64,000 nt of DNA from Henriciella sp. (GTDB lineage: Bacteria > Pseudomonadota > Alphaproteobacteria > Caulobacterales > Hyphomonadaceae), in assembly GCA_017642885.1 (NCBI GenBank), contig JAEPOM010000001.1, positions 186,001-250,000 on the forward strand. Direction: 5' to 3'. The notes below the pieces were generated by a model. The model saw nothing but the letters and a program-made list of their open reading frames with translations. It was not told the DNA's origin and did not search any database. The stretch's first letter is position 1. Each line of letters begins with the position of its first letter. This document shows positions 26,919-35,429 of this stretch, one piece after another. The position numbers were made by a program, and so were the translations under genes.

Positions 26919-28151
26919 TTAAGATGCGCGCGCTGTGAGCTGGCGAACGAGTTCGGCAGGCGGCTTGGTTTCTTCCATCAGCGACGATTTGATCGGACGC
27001 GGCGCGCCAAAAATATGTCCCTGACCGTATGGAATTCCGAACTCGAGGATCTCCACAACACTGACTTCTTCTTCAATCTTCTCTGCGATCAACGTAACGC
27101 CGTATCGTGAGCAAACGGCAGCCACTTCTTCGCCTGAAACTTTCCGGTCAACGGAAGAGAGGGGTCGCGGCCCGAACGGGTTGCGCAGCTGTTCGATAAG
27201 CTCGCCGCCATTGAACTTGACGAAGCGAATGCCTGCATCCTGCAAACGCGGCAGATCAATATCAATAGTCTCTGCATGGTCGATCGAGAAGCGGAACCCG
27301 AGCGCCGTGAGGCGTTCCATGGCTTCGCGCATCTGACGCGAGCGATGCTCAAACCGGCTGGCCCGAATCTCAAAAATCAGCGCCCCGGCAAGGTCGCGAT
27401 TCTGTTCCATATGACTGAGGAAGAACGGGAAAAAGTGTGGATCCTCAAGCGAGTAGGACGACACATTGCAAAACACACCGACGCGTCGATCCCGCGCAGC
27501 CAGACGGCGAACGACCTCGACGGAGCGATACAGCATCATATTGTCGATCACACCGAGCAAGTTGGCGCGGCGAGCGGCATCAAGGAAATCGGCCGGAAGA
27601 ATCAGCGATCCATCCGGGCCGCGCAGACGCGTGAACCCTTCATAGAAAGAGACGCGGCGCTGCGGCAGGGACACGATGGGCTGCAAGTGCAGGTCGACCC
27701 GGCCGTCTTGCAAGGCTTCCTTCACCGCGCGCAGTAGAGCATCTTCCTGTGGCGCGACTTCGCCCGTAGTTTCGGCGTCTGCTAGCTTGGTCTCAAAGCT
27801 GCGTGACAAGCGCTCGATCAGCGTTTCAAGCTGGCGCATTTCGCTGACCAGCGCATCCCGGCGCTCCGTCAGTTCTTGCTTGACGGTGGTTTCAATCGCC
27901 GTCGCTCGCGCCTCTACGGTATCAACGCGATCTCGCACGTCTTGCTGTGCAGACTCGACCGTATCGATCCTTGTTTTCAGCGTGGAAGACTCACCCGCAC
28001 GGGTTGCAAACAGGTGAACCTGTCCGATCAGCGCGGTGATAATCGCACCAGCTCCAATCGATAGATTCAGGTCAATACCGGCATAGGTAAACAGCGCCCA
28101 GCCCGAGCCTGCCCCTATCGCAGCATAGATCATAAAAAACACGGCAACCAT
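26919..28151 (-). CDS. tipF: TipF-like membrane protein with degenerate EAL domain
   Basis: A 410-residue protein with two N-terminal membrane helices (about 1-50), a coiled coil (about 55-125) and a C-terminal EAL domain. The layout matches Caulobacter TipF, a c-di-GMP receptor that positions flagellum assembly. The EAL signature is altered: Y-E-G-F in place of E-A-L, D-H-A-E-T in place of the D-D-F-G-T motif and K-F-N in place of K-x-D, so phosphodiesterase activity is unlikely. The start is ATG 28151; the codon before is TTG. No other flagellar genes are in the window, so the name is by architecture. Confidence 0.7.
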   Translation of the reverse strand: MVAVFFMIYAAIGAGSGWALFTYAGIDLNLSIGAGAIITALIGQVHLFATRAGESSTLKTRIDTVESAQQDVRDRVDTVEARATAIETTVKQELTERRDALVSEMRQLETLIERLSRSFETKLADAETTGEVAPQEDALLRAVKEALQDGRVDLHLQPIVSLPQRRVSFYEGFTRLRGPDGSLILPADFLDAARRANLLGVIDNMMLYRSVEVVRRLAARDRRVGVFCNVSSYSLEDPHFFPFFLSHMEQNRDLAGALIFEIRASRFEHRSRQMREAMERLTALGFRFSIDHAETIDIDLPRLQDAGIRFVKFNGGELIEQLRNPFGPRPLSSVDRKVSGEEVAAVCSRYGVTLIAEKIEEEVSVVEILEFGIPYGQGHIFGAPRPIKSSLMEETKPPAELVRQLTARAS

Positions 28152-28250
28152 CAATTCCAGCCCCAGAAAGACGCGATAATCTTAACAATTAGGCATCAAA
28201 CGTTAACGAATTGGTAGCAATAGGGCTGATTTGCACCCCCTGCCAAGGGA

Positions 28251-28718
28251 TCAGGTTAATCCATCCACTGCATTTCGTTCGGCATCGAGGAATTCGCGCA
28301 ACGCTTGCAATACTGGCAAAATTTTCTCCAACTGCGCGATGTCCTGATTCTGAAGGACAATCTCCGCGAGCGGCGCAACCGCGTTCACAGCTCGCTCACG
28401 CGCCGCTTTACCAGAACTCGTAATCGTCACGATTTTGCGGCGGCGATCATCCTCGCTTCCCTTGATCGTGACATAGCCCTTGCGCTCGAGCTTACTTAGA
28501 ATGCCAGTCATGGACGGCTTGGTCATTTGAAAGGCTTTTGCCAGCCGCGTCGGTGATTTTTCACCTGGAAGCCGGACAAAATGATTGAGCACGCTGAACT
28601 CGGACGGATTAAGATCAGGCGCGAGCACGCGGGCGAACCGCGCCGTGGCTAGTTGATCGATAATTCCGATCTCGTTGAACAGCGTGAATACCAGCGCGCC
28701 GGGGGTCGAATCTTTCAT
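28251..28718 (-). CDS. MarR family transcriptional regulator
   Basis: A 155-residue winged-helix regulator. The recognition-helix region reads R-L-A-K-A-F-Q-M-T-K-P-S-M-T, and the wing has the S-E-D-D-R-R-R-K-I-V motif near residue 95, typical of MarR proteins. The start is ATG 28718, two bases after the nitroreductase stop codon; the longer in-frame form would overlap that gene. It is the second gene of the operon and probably represses it, responding to an aromatic or oxidant ligand. Confidence 0.9.
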   Translation of the reverse strand: MKDSTPGALVFTLFNEIGIIDQLATARFARVLAPDLNPSEFSVLNHFVRLPGEKSPTRLAKAFQMTKPSMTGILSKLERKGYVTIKGSEDDRRRKIVTITSSGKAARERAVNAVAPLAEIVLQNQDIAQLEKILPVLQALREFLDAERNAVDGLT

Positions 28719-28720
28719 GC

Positions 28721-29878
28721 TCAGCTGTTTATCAGCTTGCTCTCGACAGGCCAACGCGGACTGGCGGCAGGGAATTTGGTGTAGCCGAGCCGGCCGAACA
28801 TGTGGACGACACCCTCATCCGCCCCGAGCTTTGTGTGAATGGTCTGATAAGGCTCGGACATTTCTGGAAACTCCTGCAGCACCTGACTGAGCGGATGGAT
28901 GCACAGCCCGATCTGTTGCGCTGCGAGGTTCATCCGCACCCAGTTTCGGCCCGCATCAATTTGACTGAGGCGCGTGTTTTCACTCGCCGTGATCCAGGCA
29001 AACCCCATCGCTGAATGAATGATCTCGCGATACATATCGATGCCGATATTGTAAGCTTGGCTCCCCTTCTCGTTGAGGCCTTCATGGCTGACGATGCCTG
29101 TCATCCTGAACAGTCCCATTTGAACACCGCCCATATCAATACCGTCGGGATTCTTGACGACCGCGCGATTTCCGATGCGCATCAGATCGATGCTCTCCTT
29201 GCGGGTCTGATCGGTCTCGTATTCGATCATGAATCCGAGCCAGGCGAGATCCGCGAAGGCTTTGATCTCATCAGGGTCAACTGTCCCGCCGAGCGCCATC
29301 GCCCCGGTTTTCGCAGATAGCACTTGGCTAAGTGCGTCCGCGTCGACGGTTTTTGACGTGTCATAGGGCTCTTTTGTTGAGCGCCGCATCAGGACGTTTT
29401 CGAATAACGGATCTTTGGACGCCCCTTCGTTTGGGAAGAACGTGACTTGAGCGATGCGCGCATCGGACAGGCGAGGCTGTGGCTCACCATCAGGAAACGG
29501 AACGATTTCGGCGCGGAACCCACGCTCAGCTGCGGCCATATTCAACAGTTCCAACATGCACCCGAACCCGATTGTGATTTGCCGATCGAACGGATCGGTT
29601 TCCGGCAATCGTTTGTCGAGATCGATGCGGACGTCGATCTGGTCGTCTCCGATCAGTTCGAACATCCAGGGTTGGCGGTTATGCGGATTGGGCGCGAGGA
29701 TCGCATAGGCGAGCGCGTCGATGCGCGCGTCTCCAAAACTCTTTCCAGCTTCAGACCAGGGCGCGCGCGCTTTCGCCATGCCGGGGCCATGAGCGTAAAC
29801 CGCGGCCCCACCCGCCCCGGCTCCCAGCACTACGGCGCTCGCGCCAGCCGTCTTGAGTATCGCGCGTCTTGAGATCAT
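28721..29878 (-). CDS. Acg-type nitroreductase family protein with Tat signal
   Basis: A 385-residue flavin-binding nitroreductase-fold protein of the duplicated Acg family. It starts with a twin-arginine signal (S-R-R-A-I-L-K followed by a hydrophobic stretch), so it should be exported folded with FMN. The P-H-N-R-Q-P-W motif near residue 66 is the FMN-binding element of the first half, and R-R-S-T-K-E-P is the counterpart in the second half. It leads a two-gene operon with marR. The substrate is not known. Confidence 0.85.
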   Translation of the reverse strand: MISRRAILKTAGASAVVLGAGAGGAAVYAHGPGMAKARAPWSEAGKSFGDARIDALAYAILAPNPHNRQPWMFELIGDDQIDVRIDLDKRLPETDPFDRQITIGFGCMLELLNMAAAERGFRAEIVPFPDGEPQPRLSDARIAQVTFFPNEGASKDPLFENVLMRRSTKEPYDTSKTVDADALSQVLSAKTGAMALGGTVDPDEIKAFADLAWLGFMIEYETDQTRKESIDLMRIGNRAVVKNPDGIDMGGVQMGLFRMTGIVSHEGLNEKGSQAYNIGIDMYREIIHSAMGFAWITASENTRLSQIDAGRNWVRMNLAAQQIGLCIHPLSQVLQEFPEMSEPYQTIHTKLGADEGVVHMFGRLGYTKFPAASPRWPVESKLINS

Positions 29879-29902
29879 TTTTGGTGCTCCGAATTATTTT
29901 GT

Positions 29903-29916
29903 TAGTTGCCTAACTA
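29903..29916 (-). promoter_or_regulatory. Candidate MarR operator of the nitroreductase-marR operon
   Basis: TAGTT and AACTA form an inverted repeat with a four-base spacer, 25 bases before the nitroreductase start. On the minus strand a TATAGA-like -10 element directly precedes it. The TAGTTG-type half sites resemble known MarR operators. Confidence 0.4.
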
Positions 29917-30000
29917 TCTATATTCTGCGCACGCGTCAAGACACACCGTGGCGTCCTTGCCACACCGGTTCGAACTTTTTCGAGTTTCATGACATTTCTG

Positions 30001-30147
30001 ACACGAGCAGGTTTGACAGCGTCGGCCACGCTCCGTACTCAAGGGTTCAAATCCCGAAACACCCACGGTCCACGGTCATTGTTTGACCGGATGGGGGCGT
30101 CTCGGGGGAGACCGGGGTCCTACGCAAGTGGGACCCCGTTGCTTTTT
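30001..30147 (+). ncRNA. Candidate structured small RNA
   Basis: The 287-base gap between the nitroreductase start and the next minus-strand gene holds a series of plus-strand stems: GCGT/ACGC near 30020, a tRNA T-loop-like GGGTTCAAATCCC (30043-30055), CGGTCA/TGACCG around a five-base loop (30073-30089), GTCT/AGAC and a strong terminator. No open frame with an SD is visible on the plus strand. No D-arm or matching acceptor strand was found for a tRNA, and the signal-recognition and tmRNA signatures are absent. The 5' end is a guess. Confidence 0.35.
30113..30147 (+). terminator. Rho-independent terminator of the candidate small RNA
   Basis: CGGGGTCC and GGACCCCG form a perfect 8-bp stem with a ten-base loop, followed by GTTGCTTTTT-like sequence. 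The T-run is only on the plus-strand side, so it cannot serve the convergent minus-strand lipoprotein gene. Confidence 0.7.
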
Positions 30148-30165
30148 CAGGCACCAGGTCTCCAG

Positions 30166-30891
30166 CTATTCCGCAGACGCCTGTCGAACGACAAAATGCG
30201 GCGCGCTCAAAGGCCAGGCCAGTTCTTGTTCAGATCCATCGCAGGATACGCTGATCTGCACATTGGTCGCTTCGGCGGTCGCCGCGTCCGCGCGAGTCTC
30301 GCCGCAAGGTAACAGATCCACCGTAGCCTGATCCTCATATGCGATCCGGTAGCCACCAGAGATGCGCGTGACCCGAACGTCTCCCGTGTCGAATACGATC
30401 TCCCCTCGCCCGGCTTCACGACCGGTCAGGATGGCAGCATCATAGCCGCCAGCAGGAATTCCCTCTTCAACGATGCGCAGCGCGTCGGCCTGTTCGAATG
30501 CTGTATTGAGCCCATCGACGAGAACCAGCACGCCGCGCGGACCAATCGTGAGCAGCGGCGTCGCTCGACCCGCGCGCCAGCTTTCATTGCGAATCTCATC
30601 AACGCCTTCGATGTCCTTTGCCCGCAGAGAAAACAGCACAACACTGTCCAACTGGCGCAGATCCGCCTCGGACAGACTGGCCGCAACCCCCGCAGGCGCA
30701 CCAAACAGCACGCGCTTTCCGCCTGCAGCGACCAACGCGCACGGCTGGTCCGATCTGGCCGGACCGCAAGGAAGCAAAACAAAGTCCCGAGGCGCGATAC
30801 TCAAATCTTCGGACGGATCGCCTGGCGCAGGCGCTGTGCAAGCCGCCATCGCTCCGAGGATTCCGATCGCAAATCGTTTTCGTAACCGCAT
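30166..30891 (-). CDS. Lipoprotein with degenerate metallo-beta-lactamase fold
   Basis: A 241-residue lipoprotein (M-A-A-C lipobox). The middle matches RNase Z-type metallo-beta-lactamase proteins in order and spacing: L-D-S-V-V-L-F-S, then E-I-R-N-E-S-W-R-A-G-R-A-T-P-L, I-G-P-R-G-V and V-D-G-L-N-T-A-F. The zinc motif H-x-H-x-D-H is replaced by S-L-R-A-K-D, so it should not bind zinc there. It is probably a pseudo-enzyme with a binding role. The start is ATG 30891; the codon used by the longest frame is TTG. It lies 24 bases after the FAH gene stop. Confidence 0.7.
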   Translation of the reverse strand: MRLRKRFAIGILGAMAACTAPAPGDPSEDLSIAPRDFVLLPCGPARSDQPCALVAAGGKRVLFGAPAGVAASLSEADLRQLDSVVLFSLRAKDIEGVDEIRNESWRAGRATPLLTIGPRGVLVLVDGLNTAFEQADALRIVEEGIPAGGYDAAILTGREAGRGEIVFDTGDVRVTRISGGYRIAYEDQATVDLLPCGETRADAATAEATNVQISVSCDGSEQELAWPLSAPHFVVRQASAE

Positions 30892-30914
30892 GGGCAAGGT
30901 CTTAACCGGACTCT

Positions 30915-31769
30915 TTATGTCAGCACAGTGCGTTTTTGCTCGGCCACGATTTCATTCTCGATGTGTCCAAGCTGATCGATTTCGACCCGGACCCGATCGC
31001 CGGCTTTCAACCATTTCGGGGGATCAAATCCCGCACCGACCCCAGCGGGTGTTCCAGTAAAGATGACATCACCAGGCTCCAGCGTGAATGCGGCGGTGAG
31101 GTGCGCGATCTGTGCGGCGATGGAGAAGCTCATGTCACGGACATGCCCGGTCTGGCGCAGCTTACCATTCACGAATCCGCGTACTTCCAAGGATGAGAGA
31201 TCGCTCACCTCATCCGGTGTCACAAGGCAGGGACCAAATGGAGCATGCGTGTCGAAGCCTTTCCCCATGATCATTGTTGGGCTTGCGCGCTGCCAGTCTC
31301 GGACCGAGAAGTCGCAACCACAACAGAACCCAGCGACCATCTCCATGGCTCGATCTTCCGGCACGTGGCGCCCGGTCTTTCCAATGACCACCACCAATTC
31401 GGCTTCATAATCGAGCTGATCAGACACAGCTGGCAAATGTACAGAGCTGTAGGGTCCATTCGCGCCAGTCGCTTGTTTGTTGAACCATTTCTGCACGTTT
31501 GATGTCGGGTTTTTCACGAAGGTGACCGATTCTTTCGCGTGCGCCGCGTAGTTCACGCCGATGCCGAGGATTTTCCGCGGCTTTGGAATTGGCGGAAGGA
31601 GCTCAACCTGATCGAGCGACACGCGCCCAGCCTCCCCTGCCCGCGCGGCTGCGCCGGGTAAATCATGCAGAATTTGACTGAGATCAGATTCAACGACCAG
31701 ATCCAGGCCATCATCCCGCATCAGCCCGGCATGCGAGCGCTGTTCTTGTCTGACCGTTGCCCATTTCAT
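30915..31769 (-). CDS. Fumarylacetoacetate hydrolase family protein
   Basis: A 284-residue FAH-domain protein. Members cleave acylpyruvates or decarboxylate oxaloacetate-like substrates with Mg2+ or Mn2+. The N-terminal cap is followed by I-G-V-N-Y-A-A-H, the acidic metal-binding D-Y-E-A-E-L-V-V-V-I-G segment and G-D-V-I-F-T-G-T-P-A-G-V-G near residue 240. No other aromatic-degradation gene is nearby, so the substrate is open. It is divergent from the DUF262 gene. Confidence 0.92.
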   Translation of the reverse strand: MKWATVRQEQRSHAGLMRDDGLDLVVESDLSQILHDLPGAAARAGEAGRVSLDQVELLPPIPKPRKILGIGVNYAAHAKESVTFVKNPTSNVQKWFNKQATGANGPYSSVHLPAVSDQLDYEAELVVVIGKTGRHVPEDRAMEMVAGFCCGCDFSVRDWQRASPTMIMGKGFDTHAPFGPCLVTPDEVSDLSSLEVRGFVNGKLRQTGHVRDMSFSIAAQIAHLTAAFTLEPGDVIFTGTPAGVGAGFDPPKWLKAGDRVRVEIDQLGHIENEIVAEQKRTVLT

Positions 31770-31899
31770 CTTTCGTGTGACCTCTTCGCTACTATTGTTC
31801 GAAACCGGAGGGAATCGCTGCCGCTTTCAATTGATGGTCCGCTGCGGCATGACTAGTGCTGTCTATTGGATTGTGGGGACAGTAGAGAGTTTAGAACAG

Positions 31900-33567
31900 A
31901 TGACACAAGGCCTTCGTGCTCAGGAAAGTACGCTTGCAGACCTATTGTGCAATGGCACAGAGATGGCGATGCCCCCGTATCAGCGCAGCTATTCCTGGGA
32001 GAATTCCGAGGCAGACGCGCTGCTGAGTGACCTTCGGGACGCAAGTGAAAGCTCGGAAAACCATTTTATCGGGGCGATTGTTCTGGTGAAGGAAGATTCG
32101 GGACGCTTCCTCATTGTCGATGGTCAGCAGAGACTCACCACACTGACGATTTTGCTGTCCGTGCTTCGCGACATGGAAACAGATGAAGCGCGCCAAGATC
32201 AAATTCACGCACTGATCGCGGATGACAGCAATGGCAGTGGGGCCCCGACTTGGCGGATTTCGCTCAATCACATTGACGGCCCATATCTGCGTGAAGCAAT
32301 CCAAAACCGCGGCGCATCAGTGACCCGCGATGTCGAGCCGAATGATAGCGAGAGCCAGCGACGCATGACGCGCAATCTGGAAAATTTCACGCGCACCGTT
32401 CGCAACATGTCGCCTGAAGCACAAAGAGAGTTGGCGGATACGATCCGCAATCGTGTGTCTCTGGTCAAAGTGGTCGTGGAAGACTGGGACGGCGGATATA
32501 ACGTGTTTCGCGTGCTCAATACGCGCGGCAAGGCTCCAAACAGTCACGACATCATCAAGACCGACCTGCTCGAGAATGCCTCCCTCTCGCAAGATGAAGC
32601 AGACGCATTTTCGCGCGAATGGTCTGAACATGAATCGCGGCTCAGCGGATCCGGTTTCGATGATTTGCTCAATCAGATCAGCACGCTGTACGCGCGAAAA
32701 ACCAAGAAGGGCGCCAGCGAGTTTCGCAAGGCGGTTATCAACCGATCCTCCGGCGGCACGCGCGAATTTCTCGCCAAGGAGCTTCCCGCCTACGTTGACG
32801 CTTACGTCACGATCTCTACCGGCGAGGGGCAATTTGGAAACATGACGCCTCAGGTTACTGAATGCCTCAACCACCTGCGGCTGATTGATCATCAATTGTG
32901 GCGCGCCCCCGCCCTGAAATTCCTGGTAAACCACAATAACAGCCCCGAGAACGCCTACGTGTTCTTCAAGAGTCTAGAGCGGTTCGCGTATGCCTCGATG
33001 CTGGCAATTACCGATCAGCGTAGTCGGCAAAGACGCTACCAGAAGATCGCCGACAGTGCTGACAATCCCCGCGCGTTATTGTCGGAAAGCGGTCCTCTCG
33101 CACTATCTCGTGAAGAACGCCGAGAAATTTCCAATCGCTTGCGCAGCCGCTTTGGCGCATTTGCGCAACGCCGCGGCATTGCGCTCCGTATGAATGCTGA
33201 GATTGAGGGAGGCAAAGCGCTCGGTCCGGATGATGGCGCAACCGTTGAGCACGTCTTGCCAAGAAACATTCCGGAAGACTCACTCTGGCGCAATGCCTGG
33301 CCGAATACGGCTGTGCATCGCGATCTGGTCGACACGATTGGTAATTTCGCGCTGCTATCTCAGTCGACAAACCAAAAGGCCGACAATCTGTCATTTGACG
33401 AGAAGAAAGCGCTCTACTTCGCCAATGGCGAACCGGAATTCGCACTCACTCGCGACATCACAGACAAGGTCGCATGGACACCGGAAGTTGTACGAACGCG
33501 CACAGAGCACCTCGCCAAAATCATGGAAGATGCCTGGCAGATCAATCGCAGCTTTATGAAACTATAA
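31900..33567 (+). CDS. DUF262/DUF1524 (GmrSD-like) protein
   Basis: A 555-residue protein. The N-terminal DUF262 domain has P25-P-Y-Q-R-S-Y-S-W33 and D74-G-Q-Q-R78, the ParB-like nucleotide-binding motifs of GmrS. The C-terminal DUF1524 domain has a His-Me/HNH nuclease-like A-T-V-E-H-V-L-P followed by I-G-N-F-A-L-L and a trailing Asn/Lys motif. Fused GmrSD proteins are modification-dependent type IV restriction enzymes; other members serve in phosphorothioate systems. No methylase or Dnd/Ssp partner is present. The start at ATG 31900 fits the family N-terminus; earlier in-frame ATGs at 31777 and 31849 would add 41 or 17 unusual residues. Confidence 0.85.
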   Translation: MTQGLRAQESTLADLLCNGTEMAMPPYQRSYSWENSEADALLSDLRDASESSENHFIGAIVLVKEDSGRFLIVDGQQRLTTLTILLSVLRDMETDEARQDQIHALIADDSNGSGAPTWRISLNHIDGPYLREAIQNRGASVTRDVEPNDSESQRRMTRNLENFTRTVRNMSPEAQRELADTIRNRVSLVKVVVEDWDGGYNVFRVLNTRGKAPNSHDIIKTDLLENASLSQDEADAFSREWSEHESRLSGSGFDDLLNQISTLYARKTKKGASEFRKAVINRSSGGTREFLAKELPAYVDAYVTISTGEGQFGNMTPQVTECLNHLRLIDHQLWRAPALKFLVNHNNSPENAYVFFKSLERFAYASMLAITDQRSRQRRYQKIADSADNPRALLSESGPLALSREERREISNRLRSRFGAFAQRRGIALRMNAEIEGGKALGPDDGATVEHVLPRNIPEDSLWRNAWPNTAVHRDLVDTIGNFALLSQSTNQKADNLSFDEKKALYFANGEPEFALTRDITDKVAWTPEVVRTRTEHLAKIMEDAWQINRSFMKL

Positions 33568-33591
33568 GGGGTATCAGCTCGGCGAACGACG

Positions 33592-34209
33592 TCAGGACGT
33601 CGCTTCGCTGCGTTTACGGTCGGCGGCGTAATCAGCGAGTTTGTCGGCCGCATCGCTGGCGCTGTCGATGCTATTGTCAAAAGCTGTCAGCGCGTCGGAC
33701 GCACCTTCAAGCTCTTCCTGTTCGTATTCAGTCAAAGCGCCGACAAAAGTGCGACGAGCCTTTTTGGCGGTGACCAATGCACTTTCGTAGCTCACGAGAT
33801 CTGCGCGAAGGCGCTTCGCCGTCATTTCTGTACCGAACAGCTTTTCGGCTTCCATCGTTGCGACATTTAGGCCGTGCGTGGCGCTCTCAATATCGCCGCG
33901 CAATTGCATGACTTGTTGCGACCGCGACGCGCTGGCGGCCTGCAAGTCGTCTGTGTATTTCATCGTCGGCGTCGCATCATTGTCCGAAGCGCCGTCCATC
34001 AGCACGCGAGCGAATCCGAGTAAGCCACCGCTCTTGGCGACCCATTTCTCGCGCTCGGCCATGTCAGTATAAGCGTCGGAGACTTCACGAAGGCTACTTT
34101 GTTGTGAGGAAAGTCCAGTTTCAACAACGGCTTCGGATGACACCATCGAAACGGTTGCGCACGCGCCAAGGCTTGACGCCAGAAGAACTGAAAGCAACAC
34201 ACTACGCAT
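33592..34209 (-). CDS. Unknown lipoprotein with coiled-coil character
   Basis: A 205-residue protein with a signal peptide and lipobox (L-G-A-C) and an Ala-, Ser-, Asp- and Glu-rich body likely to be helical; residues 90-190 have coiled-coil character. No domain is recognised. The start is taken as ATG 34209 because it gives a normal lipoprotein signal; a GTG four codons upstream is possible. It is convergent with the DUF262 gene, 24 bases apart, and divergent from proline iminopeptidase. Confidence 0.7.
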   Translation of the reverse strand: MRSVLLSVLLASSLGACATVSMVSSEAVVETGLSSQQSSLREVSDAYTDMAEREKWVAKSGGLLGFARVLMDGASDNDATPTMKYTDDLQAASASRSQQVMQLRGDIESATHGLNVATMEAEKLFGTEMTAKRLRADLVSYESALVTAKKARRTFVGALTEYEQEELEGASDALTAFDNSIDSASDAADKLADYAADRKRSEATS

Positions 34210-34338
34210 GGGGCTGCACACCTAACAAAATTAAAGCCTCACCTGTAATGACACATACAGATGAGAAAAACGCCGTCCATACCCTTTATTCAGAAGTTAA
34301 CAATCGATAGGTGAAGAGGTCGTGAACAAAGGCACAAA

Positions 34339-35298
34339 ATGCTGAAACTATATCCACCTGTCGAAGCGCGAAGATCAGGCTATCTTCGTGTCAGTGATTT
34401 GCATGAGATATACTGGGAGGAATCGGGCAATCCCGACGGCCTGCCTGTAATCGGCATTCACGGCGGTCCTGGCGGCGGCTCAAGCCCGGAAATGCGGCGC
34501 TTCTTCGATCCGACCATCTATCGCATCATTCTGATGGACCAGCGTGGCTGCGGAAAATCAACTCCGCACTCGGAGCTCCGTGAGAACGATACTTGGAGCC
34601 TGGTCGACGATATCGAAACCGTCCGAGAGCATCTTGGCATAGATAAGTGGGTTCTGTTTGGTGGATCCTGGGGCTCGACGCTGGCCCTCGCCTATGCGGT
34701 GACCCACACAGATCGCGTGCTTGGACTGATCCTTCGCGGCATTTTCCTTCTAACCGAGCGTGAAATCCGCTGGTTCTATCAGGAAGGTGCAAGCCGCCTG
34801 TTCCCGGATGCTTATGATCGCTACGTCGCACCGATCCCGGAAGGTGAACGCCACGATCTGCTCGAAGCGTTTCACAGTCGCCTGACCGGAACCAACAAAG
34901 CCGAACGACGCGCCGCTGCCAAAGCCTGGGCCTGTTGGGAGGGTGAAACGATCACTATTCAAGGCCCGACGAGTCGACCGAAACGCTTTGAAGAAGACGA
35001 TTTCGCCGATGCCTTTGCTCGGATCGAGTGCCACTTTTTCTACAATAAGGGCTTCTTTGAAAAAGACGGCTGGTTGCTCGAACAGGTCGCCCAAAAGCTT
35101 GGCGATACGCCCGGTATCATCGTTCATGGTCGTTATGACGTGGTCACGCCTCTGTCCACGGCCTGGGGATTGAAGAAAGCCTGGCCCAATGCAGATCTTC
35201 ACATCATAGGCAACGCTGGGCATTCCAGTCTTGAGCCGGGAATTGTCGATAAGTTGATCCGCGCGACACGCGAGTTTGCCCGCCGTTTCAAACTCTAG
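34339..35298 (+). CDS. pip: Proline iminopeptidase
   Basis: A 319-residue alpha/beta hydrolase of peptidase family S33 that releases N-terminal proline. The oxyanion region is H-G-G-P-G-G-G near residue 41, the nucleophile elbow is G-G-S-W-G-S near residue 109 and the catalytic His is in G-N-A-G-H-S. The family start L-Y-P-P-V-E and the D-Q-R-G-C-G-K-S-T-P-H motif are both present. It is cytoplasmic, with no signal peptide. It stands alone between divergent and downstream genes. Confidence 0.94.
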   Translation: MLKLYPPVEARRSGYLRVSDLHEIYWEESGNPDGLPVIGIHGGPGGGSSPEMRRFFDPTIYRIILMDQRGCGKSTPHSELRENDTWSLVDDIETVREHLGIDKWVLFGGSWGSTLALAYAVTHTDRVLGLILRGIFLLTEREIRWFYQEGASRLFPDAYDRYVAPIPEGERHDLLEAFHSRLTGTNKAERRAAAKAWACWEGETITIQGPTSRPKRFEEDDFADAFARIECHFFYNKGFFEKDGWLLEQVAQKLGDTPGIIVHGRYDVVTPLSTAWGLKKAWPNADLHIIGNAGHSSLEPGIVDKLIRATREFARRFKL

Positions 35299-35342
35299 AC
35301 ACAGTCGAAGAACCTATCACGTAGATAGAAAAATTAGCCCAA

Positions 35343-35407
35343 GACTATCAAACGCATAGTCAAAATTTATTCGCCAAACCGCGTAGCCGAACCATCTATC
35401 TGATGGT
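35343..35407 (+). promoter_or_regulatory. Two inverted repeats upstream of the carbonic anhydrase gene
   Basis: GACTAT/ATAGTC with a seven-base spacer (35343-35361) and ACCATC/GATGGT with a five-base spacer (35391-35407). The first is followed by AAAATTTATT and could be a weak terminator of the iminopeptidase gene or an operator. The second ends eight bases before the carbonic anhydrase SD. Confidence 0.35.
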
Positions 35408-35429
35408 CAAACTTGGGAGTGATATTCAT

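Noticed and set aside
28155-28250. CtrA binding sites before the TipF-like gene
   Set aside because: TTAA elements are present, but not at the seven-base spacing of the CtrA motif.
30043-30060. GGGTTCAAATCCC as the T-arm of a tRNA gene or of a permuted tmRNA
   Set aside because: Only three T-stem pairs form, no D-arm or complementary acceptor strand was found on either side, and there is no room for a tag-coding piece before the terminator.
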